Source: Methylobrevis pamukkalensis
GTDB taxonomy: Bacteria; Pseudomonadota; Alphaproteobacteria; Rhizobiales; Pleomorphomonadaceae
Length of the DNA stretch: 37,057 nt
Reading direction: 5' to 3'
Assembly: GCF_001720135.1 (NCBI RefSeq)
Contig: NZ_MCRJ01000026.1
Span: 1-37,057 of the forward strand
Part shown: piece by piece, positions 17,589 to 24,910 of the stretch
How the letters are laid out: each line of letters starts with the position of its first letter
Position numbering within the stretch: the first letter of the stretch is position 1
Made by a program: the position numbers and the translations under genes
Notes under the pieces: generated by a model
Seen by the model: only the letters and a program-made list of their open reading frames with translations
The model's database searches: none
Told to the model about the DNA's origin: nothing

Positions 17589-18344
17589 ATGAGCATGGCG
17601 ATCGGACCCTATCGCACGGCGCTGGTCACCGGCGCCTCGCGCGGCATCGGCGCCGCGATCTGCCGCCGGCTGGCTGCCCGCGGCATGGCCGTCATCGGCC
17701 TTGCGCGTGACGCGGCGGCGCTGGAGGCGCTGGCCGTGGAGATCGGCATCACCCCGCTGGTTGCCGATGTCACGGACACGGCGGCGGTGACGGCGGGCCT
17801 CGGCGCGGCGGAGATCGACGTGCTGATCTCCAACGCCGGCTATGTCGCCGCCGTCCGGCCGCTGCACGAGCAGACGTCCGAGGAGATCGACCGCACAATC
17901 GACGTCAACCTGCGCGCGCCGCTGCATCTGGCGCGGGCGCTGCTGCCGGGGATGATCGCGCGGCGGCGCGGCCATGTGATCCACGTCACCACCACGGCCG
18001 CCCACGCGGTGTTCGGCGGCACCGCGCCCTATGGCGCGGCCAAGGCGGGCCTGTCCCATGCCGGCGCGGTGATGCGCTACGACCTCGTCGGCACCGGCGT
18101 GCGGCTCACCGAGATCGTGCCGGGCCGGGTCGAGACCGATGTCTATCTGACAGCCTTCGGCGGCGACCGCGAGCGCCTGCGCGGCACCATGTATGCGGAT
18201 GTGCGCGCGCTCCAGCCGGACGATGTCGCGGCCGCCGTCGTTGCCGCGCTGGACATGCCCGAGCATGTGGACATTGCCCGGCTCGACGTCGTACCGACCG
18301 ACCAGGCGCCGGGCGGGCATCGCTACGCCGACCGGCCGGAGTGA
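17589..18344 (+). CDS. SDR-family oxidoreductase, last gene of the mutase operon
   Basis: This 251-residue classical SDR has TGASRGIG at 14-21, SNAG at 81-84, and YGAAK with Tyr148 and Lys152. The residue 13 before the tyrosine, normally the catalytic serine, is Thr135 in HVTTTAAHAVFGG. Threonine can substitute in some SDRs, so activity is likely but not certain. PGRVETDVYLTAFGG supplies the usual active-site lid. Start ATG 17589 follows GGAGAG; ATG 17595 is an alternative. It is 38 bp after the dehydrogenase gene and ends 3 bp from the convergent ProC-like gene. The product is probably an alcohol or hydroxy-acid dehydrogenase. Confidence 0.85.
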   Translation: MSMAIGPYRTALVTGASRGIGAAICRRLAARGMAVIGLARDAAALEALAVEIGITPLVADVTDTAAVTAGLGAAEIDVLISNAGYVAAVRPLHEQTSEEIDRTIDVNLRAPLHLARALLPGMIARRRGHVIHVTTTAAHAVFGGTAPYGAAKAGLSHAGAVMRYDLVGTGVRLTEIVPGRVETDVYLTAFGGDRERLRGTMYADVRALQPDDVAAAVVAALDMPEHVDIARLDVVPTDQAPGGHRYADRPE

Positions 18345-18347
18345 AAG

Positions 18348-19118
18348 CTAGTCTGGTGACTTGCCGCGCAGCTTCGCGTCCACCGCGTCCAGCGCGGCGG
18401 CAAGGCTCTTCGGCACGCCGCGGTCGGCGAGGATGCCGAGGCCGAGGGCGGTGATGCCGCCGGGGGTGGTGAGGCGGGCGACGAGATCGCCGACCGGCGT
18501 CTCCGGCTCGTCCTCCACCATGCCGGCGGCGGCGGCAAAGGTGCGGGCGGCCAGCATGCGCGCGGTCGCGGGGTCGAGCCCGCGCTCGGTCAGCCAGCCG
18601 GCGGTGACGGCGATCAAGTCGTGCACCCAGCCGTAGAGCGCGGCGGTCGCGGTCGCGGTCTCGAAGTCGGTCTCGGAGGCAAGGCCGAGCACCGGGCCAA
18701 GCCGGGCGAGCAGCGCACGGGCTCGCGGCTCGTCCGGATAGAGGGGCAGGGCGCCGGTGCCGATCGCCACCGCGCTGACCGGCATCGCCCGCACCACGGT
18801 GGCCGGTCCTGCGGCGGCGGCAAGCCGTCCGAGCGGCACGCCGGCACAGACGGAGACGACGATCTGGTCGGATCGAAGCCTGACATCCTCCAGAGCGGCA
18901 ACCGCCTGGGCGGGCCGGACGGCGAGGAAAAGGACATCGCAGCCGTCTGCAAGGCGCTGGTTGTCGGCGGCGAGGTTCACACCGTGGCGGGCGGCCAGCT
19001 CCGGCCCCATGCCCCGGCGCGACACCGTCATGTCACCCGCCGGAACGCCCGCGCGCAGGAACCCGCGCAGCAGATAGCCGGCGAGATGGCCGGCGCCGAG
19101 AAAACCGATTGCGGGCAC
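18348..19118 (-). CDS. Pyrroline-5-carboxylate reductase-like imine/oxidoreductase
   Basis: This 256-residue protein has the ProC architecture. An N-terminal Rossmann domain (IGFLGAGHLAGYLLRGFL, residues 4-21) is followed by the VSVCAGVPL and VRAMPVSAVAIGTGALPLY segments, where P5CR has its V-R-x-M-P-N-x-P motif. The all-helical dimerisation domain contains LTTPGGITALGL, corresponding to the P5CR Thr-Pro-Gly-Gly-Thr loop. The VRAMPVS variant (Val for Asn) suggests a paralogue rather than housekeeping ProC. The start is GTG at 19118, preceded by AAAGGA. It is convergent with the SDR gene and divergent from the GntR gene, and may reduce a cyclic imine or 2-oxo intermediate of the pathway. Confidence 0.75.
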   Translation of the reverse strand: MPAIGFLGAGHLAGYLLRGFLRAGVPAGDMTVSRRGMGPELAARHGVNLAADNQRLADGCDVLFLAVRPAQAVAALEDVRLRSDQIVVSVCAGVPLGRLAAAAGPATVVRAMPVSAVAIGTGALPLYPDEPRARALLARLGPVLGLASETDFETATATAALYGWVHDLIAVTAGWLTERGLDPATARMLAARTFAAAAGMVEDEPETPVGDLVARLTTPGGITALGLGILADRGVPKSLAAALDAVDAKLRGKSPD

Positions 19119-19237
19119 TGGGCAAATCCTTTTGAAACGGACAGGGAAGTGTGCGCACCACGCATGATCCGCCGCGCCGGCCGGCAGTCCGGACCCCTTC
19201 GCTGCCTTGCGAGGGAGAGAGGAAGCGGGAAGAGACG

Positions 19238-19971
19238 ATGCCGAAATCCGAGGATGCAGGGGCGAAGCCGCGCGCGGCCCGCGCCGCAGCGCCGACAGTG
19301 CCAGCCGTGCCTATCAGGCGATCCGCCGCCTCGTCGTCGAATTCCGGCTGAAGCCGGAGGAGCGGATCAACGAGGTGCAGCTTGCACAGTCGCTCGGCCT
19401 GTCGCGCACGCCGGTGCGCGAGGCGTTGAACCGGCTGGCAAGCGAGGGCTTCCTCGTGTTCACGCCCAACCGCGGCTTCGTGTTCAAGGCGCTGGAGATC
19501 GAGGACCTGGTGCGCGTCTTCGAACTGCGCTCGATCGTCGAGACCGGCAGCATCGCGCTCGCCTGCAAGCGGGCGAGCGACGCCGGCATCGCCGAGCTTG
19601 CCGCCTTCTGGGACGAGGCGCTGGAGCGCTATCGCCGCGAGGATCCCGACGAGATCCTCGAACTCGACGAGGCGTTCCACGTCCGGATCGCGGCGCTGTC
19701 GGGCAACGCCGAGGTGGTGAAGGCGCTGCAGAGCATCAACGCCCGCATCCGCTTCGTCCGCCGCATCCAGATCGAGCGCGGCGCCTGGCATCCCCGGCTC
19801 GTCACCGAACACACCGAACTGGTGGAGAGCCTGATTGCCCGCGACGCGGTCCGCGCCACCGAGATCCTGCGCCGCCACATCTCGATGACGATCGAGGATG
19901 CCGCGCTGGTGCTGAAAGAGGCCCTGTTCAAACTCTACGTTGCCGATTCCGCCAGCGTGTCGCAATCGTAG
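19238..19971 (+). CDS. GntR-family (FadR/VanR-like) transcriptional regulator (one apparent frameshift)
   Basis: A winged HTH (EERINEVQLAQSLGLSRTPV with REALNRLASEGFLVFTPNRG) is followed by a helical FCD effector domain (FELRSIVETGSIALACKRAS, DEAFHVRIAALSGNAEVVKAL, HTELVESLIARDAVRA). The family uses the FCD pocket, often with a metal, to sense organic acids or amino acids. The ATG at 19238 (after GGAAG) is in another frame; one base appears lost between about 19268 and 19295, ahead of SASRAYQAIRRLVVEF. Restored length is about 244. A TTG at 19207 in the downstream frame is a weaker alternative start. It lies between the mutase operon and importer operon, whose promoters share operator-like sites, so it probably controls both. 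Confidence 0.87.
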
Positions 19972-20017
19972 ATCCTCCTGCTGCCGCTTGTGGCGCCATG
20001 CCCTGAAAAAGATCACA

Positions 20018-20075
20018 TGTTGAACACACAATTGTCGACACTTTCCTTGACGTAGTGTCGACACTCTGGTGTCAT
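20018..20075 (+). promoter_or_regulatory. Putative importer-operon promoter with operator repeats
   Basis: TTGACG (20047-20052) and TGTCAT (20070-20075) are 17 bp apart. The spacer contains the perfect 12-bp palindrome AGTGTCGACACT (20054-20065). Its right 10 bp, TGTCGACACT, also occurs at 20033-20042, 23 bp upstream, and TGTTGAACA at 20018-20026 is a third short dyad. Multiple phased dyads overlapping -35/-10 suggest repression, most simply by the adjacent GntR regulator. The 5' leader to the start at 20215 is about 135 nt and holds no gene. Confidence 0.55.
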
Positions 20076-20214
20076 CCGCTGGTAAGCAGCTCCTGAAACG
20101 ACCCGGACGACAACAAGGGCGAGGGAGCAGCAGCGGCGATGCGGGTCCGGATGCCCATCGATCGGATCGGGTACCGGCGACTGTCGGCAAAGCCAGACAA
20201 GAGGGGATATCCGG

Positions 20215-21339
20215 ATGAAACGGTCACTGCTTTCGCTGGTCGGGCTCGCGGCACTCGTCTCCACCTCGCTCACGCCCGTCATGGCCGAGGAGGTCACCAT
20301 CGGCGCCGAGGCGCCGCTGTCGGGACCGCAGGCGCTGTTCGGCGTCACCTGGCACAACGGCATCAAGATGTATTTCGACGAGGTCAACGCCAAGGGCGGC
20401 GTCAACGGCAAGACCTTCGTGCTCGAGCAGCTCGACGACAAGGCCGACCCGCGCGAGGGCACGCTCGTCGCCCAGAAGCTCTGCGACGACGACAACGTGA
20501 AGGCGGCGATCGGCCCCTTCAACAGCGGCGTCGCCCAAGCCTCGCTGTCGATCTACGGCGAGTGCGGCATGCCGCAGCTGGTGTTCGGCTCCAATCCGGC
20601 GCTGACCACCCAGGGCTTCACCCATCTGTTCCGTCCGGTGGCCAACGACTTCGCGCAGGGCGGCCTGCCGGCGAAATACGCCTTCGAGACGCTGAAGGCG
20701 ACCAAGGCCGCCGTCATCCACGACAAGCAGGTGTTCGGCCAGGGCGTCGCGACGATCTTCACCAGGGATTTCGAGGGCTTCGGCGGCACGGTCGTCTCGT
20801 CCTCGGCCGTCAATCCGACCGACGTCGACTTCACCGCCCTGATCACTCAGCTGAAGTCGCAGTCGCCGGAGGTGATCTACCTCGGCGCCGTGATGCCGCA
20901 GTTGGCGCTGTTCGCCAAGCAGATGAAGGAGCAGGGCCTCGAGGCCAAGCTGATCGTGCCGGACGGCGGCTACACGCCCGATCTGGCCGCCCAGGCCGGC
21001 AAGGACGCCGCCCAGGGCGTGGTCGTCTCCTTCCAGGTGCCGCCGATGGACGCCTCCGAGCCGCTCAAGGCCTTTGCGGCCGCCTACAAGGCGAAGTTCG
21101 GCGAGGACGTCGGTCCCTACTCGGTCTACGGCTACGTGATCGGCCAGATCGCGGTCGAGGCCGTCGCCAAGGCGGCGTCCACCGAGCGTGAGGACATCAT
21201 CGAGGCGCTGCGCACGATCAAGATCGACACCGCCGTCGGTCCGATCGAGTTCACCGAGACCGGCGACCTGAAGGTCGCGCCGGTGTTCCTCTATGCCGTC
21301 GATGGCGACGGCTTCAAGCTGGTCGCCTCCAGCGAGTGA
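20215..21339 (+). CDS. Branched-chain amino acid-type ABC transporter, periplasmic substrate-binding protein
   Basis: This 374-residue periplasmic-binding protein is of the LivK/Leu-Ile-Val type I fold. A Sec signal peptide covers about residues 1-24 (positive MKRS, hydrophobic LLSLVGLAALVSTSL, cleavage near VMA-EE). The mature part begins EVTIGAEAPLSGPQALFG, has the NAKGGVNGK segment, and later VIHDKQVFGQGVATIF and SVYGYVIGQIAVEAV. These features define the HAAT family, whose members also bind amides, aromatic acids and other compounds, so the ligand is open. GAGGGGATATCCGG precedes the ATG. First gene of a four-component importer; the GntR-like operators lie upstream. Confidence 0.93.
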   Translation: MKRSLLSLVGLAALVSTSLTPVMAEEVTIGAEAPLSGPQALFGVTWHNGIKMYFDEVNAKGGVNGKTFVLEQLDDKADPREGTLVAQKLCDDDNVKAAIGPFNSGVAQASLSIYGECGMPQLVFGSNPALTTQGFTHLFRPVANDFAQGGLPAKYAFETLKATKAAVIHDKQVFGQGVATIFTRDFEGFGGTVVSSSAVNPTDVDFTALITQLKSQSPEVIYLGAVMPQLALFAKQMKEQGLEAKLIVPDGGYTPDLAAQAGKDAAQGVVVSFQVPPMDASEPLKAFAAAYKAKFGEDVGPYSVYGYVIGQIAVEAVAKAASTEREDIIEALRTIKIDTAVGPIEFTETGDLKVAPVFLYAVDGDGFKLVASSE

Positions 21340-21435
21340 CCGCCCGGCGGAAACGCCGATCGCCGGGTGCATGCCGTTCCGTCTCTCCCGCGGACGGCGT
21401 GCACCCGGCCTTCTTCCTCCGTTGTGGGCCAGGGC

Positions 21436-22386
21436 ATGACAGGGATCATCATCCAGCAGATCTTCAACGCGCTGACCATCGGCGCGATCTATGCGATGAT
21501 CGCGCTGGGCTATACGATGGTCTACGGCGTGCTGAGGCTGATCAATTTCGTGCATGGCGACCTGTTCATGCTCGGCGCCTACGTCGCGCTCGCCGGCTTC
21601 GTGCTGCTCGCCCCCGGCGGCGGCCTCGTCTGGGCGCTCGCCGCGGCCCTGATCGCGATCGCGGTGTTCATGGTCGTCGGCGGGGTCGGCGTCGCCATCG
21701 AGCGCACCGCCTACAAGCCGCTGCGCAATTCCAACCGTCTGGCGCCGATGCTGAGCTCGCTCGGCCTGTCGCTCGCGCTGCAGACCGCCGTGCAGATCAC
21801 GATGGGCCCGCAGCCGATCGCCTTCCAGAGCCTGTTTCCGGCCATCCCCCTCGATTTCCTCGGCGCGCGCATCACCACGGTGCAGATCGGCATCGTCGTC
21901 GCCGCGTTGCTGCTGATGGTCGGGCTGAAGCTGTTCATCGCCCGCAGCCGGCTCGGCGTCGTCGTCCGGGCGGTGTCGGAGAACCGGCGCACCGCCCAGC
22001 TTCTCGGCGTCGACGTCGACAAGGCGATCAGCACGATCTTCTTCATCGGCCCCGGCCTCGGCGCGCTCGGCGGCGTGCTGTTTGCCAGTTACTACGGGGT
22101 GATGATGCCGACCATGGGCATCATCATCGGCCTCAAGGCCTTCACCGCGGCGATCCTCGGCGGCATCGGCTCGATCACCGGCGCGGTCGTCGGCGGCTTT
22201 CTGCTCGCCTTCTTCGAGGTGTTCGGCACCGCCATGCTGCCGATCCTCACCAACGGATGGCTCGGCACCGAATACCGGGACATCTTCGCCTTCCTGATGC
22301 TGATCCTCGTCCTGCTGTTCCGCCCCGCCGGCCTGTTCGGCGAGCAGACCTCCGAGGAATCGATGGTGATGAAGAGGGACTTCTGA
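21436..22386 (+). CDS. Branched-chain amino acid-type ABC transporter permease, LivH family
   Basis: This 316-residue inner-membrane permease has about eight hydrophobic segments. Family signatures are FNALTIGAIYAMIALGYTMV near the N-terminus, RLINFVHGDLFMLGAY (the conserved NFAHG-like motif), and VRAVSENRRTAQLLGVDVDK, the cytoplasmic loop that contacts the ATPases. I chose ATG 21436 because it is followed at once by the first transmembrane segment; the upstream ATG at 21367 would add 23 residues without membrane character. It is 96 bp after the binding-protein gene and overlaps the LivM-type gene as TGATG. It pairs with LivM to form the channel. Confidence 0.93.
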   Translation: MTGIIIQQIFNALTIGAIYAMIALGYTMVYGVLRLINFVHGDLFMLGAYVALAGFVLLAPGGGLVWALAAALIAIAVFMVVGGVGVAIERTAYKPLRNSNRLAPMLSSLGLSLALQTAVQITMGPQPIAFQSLFPAIPLDFLGARITTVQIGIVVAALLLMVGLKLFIARSRLGVVVRAVSENRRTAQLLGVDVDKAISTIFFIGPGLGALGGVLFASYYGVMMPTMGIIIGLKAFTAAILGGIGSITGAVVGGFLLAFFEVFGTAMLPILTNGWLGTEYRDIFAFLMLILVLLFRPAGLFGEQTSEESMVMKRDF

Positions 22387-23411
22387 TGGCCGGACCTTCC
22401 ACAGACGGCGCCCGCGCTCCGGGAAGCACCGCAGAGAGCGCCCCCGAAAATGCCATGGTGCGCAATGCCCTGCGGGCCGGGCTCCTGCTCGTCGTCATCA
22501 CGCTCGTCCTCGTGCCGTTCCAGTCGACCTATGCGGTCCGCGTCGCCGACAGCATCCTGATCTACGTGCTGCTCGGCATCGGCCTCAACATCGTCGTCGG
22601 CTACACCGGCCTGCTCGACCTCGGCTTCGTCGCCTTCTACGCGGTCGGCGCCTACACCTATGCGCTGCTGGCAAGCCCCCAGCTCGGCCTGCACCTGCCG
22701 TTCCTGGTGATCCTGCCGATCGCGGTGATCCTCGGCGGCCTTGCCGGCATCCTGCTCGGCTTTCCGGTGCTGCGCCTGCGCGGCGACTATCTTGCCATCG
22801 TCACCCTCGGCTTCGGCGAGATCATCCGCGTCCTCATCAACAACGCCGACACCGTCACCAACGGTCCGCGCGGCGTGATGCGGATCGACCGGATCGATGT
22901 GGCCGGCTTCACCATCTCGCGGCCGATCGACTTCTACTGGCTGCTGCTGGTGACGGTCGCGATCGTCGCCGTGATCGCCTTCCGGCTGGAAAAGTCGATC
23001 CTCGGCAAGGGCTGGGCGGCGATCCGCGAAGACCAGGACGCGGCGCGCGGCATCGGCATCGACACCACGAAGGCCAAGCTTGCCGCCTTTGCCATCAGCG
23101 CGATGATCGGCTCGCTCGCCGGCGTCATCTTCGCCGCGTTCCAGCGCTTCGTGAGCCCCGAGAGCTTCTCGCTGCAGGAATCGATCCTGATCGTGCTGAT
23201 CATCGTCATCGGCGGCGTCGGCAACATCCTCGGTGTCTTCGTCGGCGCCACGGTGCTGCTGCTGCTGCCGGAAATCCTGCGCGACTATGCCGAACTGCGC
23301 ATGCTGCTGCTCGGCCTGCTGATGGCGGTGCTGATCGTGCTGCGTCCGCAGGGGCTCGTGCCGCGCAGCTTCGGACCCGACCGCCTGCTTGCCGCCCTGA
23401 GGCGCCGATGA
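22386..23411 (+). CDS. Branched-chain amino acid-type ABC transporter permease, LivM family
   Basis: This 341-residue permease starts with a ~30-residue hydrophilic Ala/Pro-rich leader, then multiple membrane segments. LivM markers are YVLLGIGLNIVVGYTGLLDL, GFVAFYAVGAYTYALL, LRLRGDYLAIVTLGFGEI, and the coupling loop GKGWAAIREDQDAARGIGID. The C-terminus ends VLRPQGLVPRSFG, usual for the family. The gene overlaps LivH-type (TGATG) and the ATPase gene (ATGA), so all importer subunits are made from one transcript. The frame is intact. Confidence 0.94.
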   Translation: MAGPSTDGARAPGSTAESAPENAMVRNALRAGLLLVVITLVLVPFQSTYAVRVADSILIYVLLGIGLNIVVGYTGLLDLGFVAFYAVGAYTYALLASPQLGLHLPFLVILPIAVILGGLAGILLGFPVLRLRGDYLAIVTLGFGEIIRVLINNADTVTNGPRGVMRIDRIDVAGFTISRPIDFYWLLLVTVAIVAVIAFRLEKSILGKGWAAIREDQDAARGIGIDTTKAKLAAFAISAMIGSLAGVIFAAFQRFVSPESFSLQESILIVLIIVIGGVGNILGVFVGATVLLLLPEILRDYAELRMLLLGLLMAVLIVLRPQGLVPRSFGPDRLLAALRRR

Positions 23412-24246
23412 CCCTCGAACTCAGCCATCTCTTCAAGCGCTACGGCCAGCTCGTCACCATCGACGACCTCACCGCCACCTTCGAGCCCGGCCTCGTCTAC
23501 GGCCTGATCGGCCCGAACGGCGCCGGCAAGTCGACGATCGTCAACCTCATCGCCGGCTCCTATGCGCTCTCCGGCGGCGAGATCCGCCTCGACGGCCGGC
23601 GGCTCGACGGCATGGCCAAGCATGCGATCGCCAATGCCGGCATCGCCCGCACCTACCAGAACATCCGCCTCTTCGACCAGATGTCGGTGATCGGCAACCT
23701 CGAGGTCTGCTTCTATCCGCAGGCGTGGGCGGCACCTGGCGCGAGGTGTTCTGGCCGCCGGCAGCACGGGCAAGGGCCGAGGCGCGCCGGGCGCACTGCA
23801 TGGCGCTGCTGGAGGAATTCGGCCTCGCCCATCTGGCCGATGCCGACGCCGAAAGCCTGTCCTACGGCCGCCAGCGCATGCTGGAGATCGCCCGCGCGCT
23901 GGTGACCAGTCCGCGCGTGCTGCTGCTCGACGAGCCGGCCGCCGGCCTCAACCACGGCGAGACCGCCGAACTGATGCGGCGCCTTGAAAAGCTGCGCTCG
24001 CCCGACCGGATCATGATCGTCGTCGAGCACGACATGGACCTGGTGATGTCGCTCTGCGACCGCATCGTCGTCCTTCACCACGGCCAGCTTCTCGGCATGG
24101 GCACGCCCGCCGAGATCCAGGCCGATCCCGCCGTCCAGGCCGCCTACCTCGGAACCGCCGATGACCTCGACGCCATCCGCACCCTTGCTCAGCATCGCCG
24201 GTCTGGCAGCGGGCTACGGTCGCAAGCAGATCCTGTCTGGCATTGA
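23408..24246 (+). CDS. Branched-chain amino acid-type ABC transporter ATPase, LivG family (one apparent frameshift)
   Basis: The protein energises the importer. Walker A is GPNGAGKS near residue 37, a GIARTYQNIRLFDQMSVIGN Q-loop follows, the signature is LSYGRQRMLEIARAL, Walker B is VLLLDEPAAGLN, and the switch histidine is in VVEHDMDLVMSLCD. The frame breaks near 23724 (GCC to GC before GTGGGCGGC); adding one C joins CFYPQA to VGGTWREVFWPP. As read, the gene runs 86 bp into the next ATPase gene and ends in RRSGSGLRSQADPVWH, which is not LivG-like. A further base loss just before 24161 would give the usual ATGA overlap, so the true end may be 24164. Confidence 0.88.
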
Positions 24247-24910
24247 CCTCGAGGTCAGGGCCGGCGAAATCGTGGTCGTGCTCGGCGCCAACGGGGCCGG
24301 CAAGACGACGCTGCTGAACGCGGTCTCCGGCATGTGCCGGATCAACGCCGGCCGCATCACCTTCAAGGGCACCGACATCACCGCCATGCGGCCCGACCGC
24401 ATCGCCGCCGCCGGCCTCAGCCACTGTCCGGAAGGCCGGCAGATCTTCCAGCGCCTGACGGTCGAGGAGAATCTGGTCGTTGCCCACGTCGGTCGCGGCG
24501 GCAAGAGCTTCGAGACATTGCGGGAAGAGGCCTTCGCGCTGTTTCCGATCCTCAGGGAACGGCGCAACAGCGCAGCCAGCCGGCTGTCCGGCGGCCAGCA
24601 GCAGATGCTGGCGATCGGCCGCGCGCTGATGGCCGAGCCCGATCTCGTCATGCTGGACGAGCCGTCGCTGGGCCTCGCGCCCAAGCTCATCACCCAGATC
24701 TTCCAGATCGTGCTCGACCTTGCCGCCGCCGGCATCTCGATCCTGCTCGTCGAGCAGAATGTCCGCCTCGCGCTCGAACTCGGCGACTACGGCTACGCGC
24801 TGGAATCGGGACGGTTGCGGGTGGAGGGGGGCGCCCAGAAGCTTGCCGCCGATCCGCGCCTTGCCGAGGTCTATCTGGCCGGCGGCGACAAGGGGGCGGT
24901 GCATGCGTAA
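24161..24910 (+). CDS. Branched-chain amino acid-type ABC transporter ATPase, LivF family
   Basis: This 249-residue ATPase has Walker A GANGAGKTT near 41-49, LSHCPEGRQIFQRLTVEENL (Q-loop and LivF-typical sequence), the signature SRLSGGQQQMLAIGRALMA, Walker B LVMLDEPSLGLAPK and switch region ILLVEQNVRLALEL. It is intact and forms the ATPase pair with the LivG-type subunit. Its start overlaps the preceding gene, and its stop overlaps the ATG of the flavoprotein gene (ATGCGTAA), linking transport to the catabolic enzymes downstream. Confidence 0.94.
   Translation: MTSTPSAPLLSIAGLAAGYGRKQILSGIDLEVRAGEIVVVLGANGAGKTTLLNAVSGMCRINAGRITFKGTDITAMRPDRIAAAGLSHCPEGRQIFQRLTVEENLVVAHVGRGGKSFETLREEAFALFPILRERRNSAASRLSGGQQQMLAIGRALMAEPDLVMLDEPSLGLAPKLITQIFQIVLDLAAAGISILLVEQNVRLALELGDYGYALESGRLRVEGGAQKLAADPRLAEVYLAGGDKGAVHA

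Noticed and set aside
20224-21555. 443-codon minus-strand open frame antisense to the binding-protein gene
   Set aside because: The + strand protein has a signal peptide and full LivK-type fold; the antisense product is repetitive and unlike any family.
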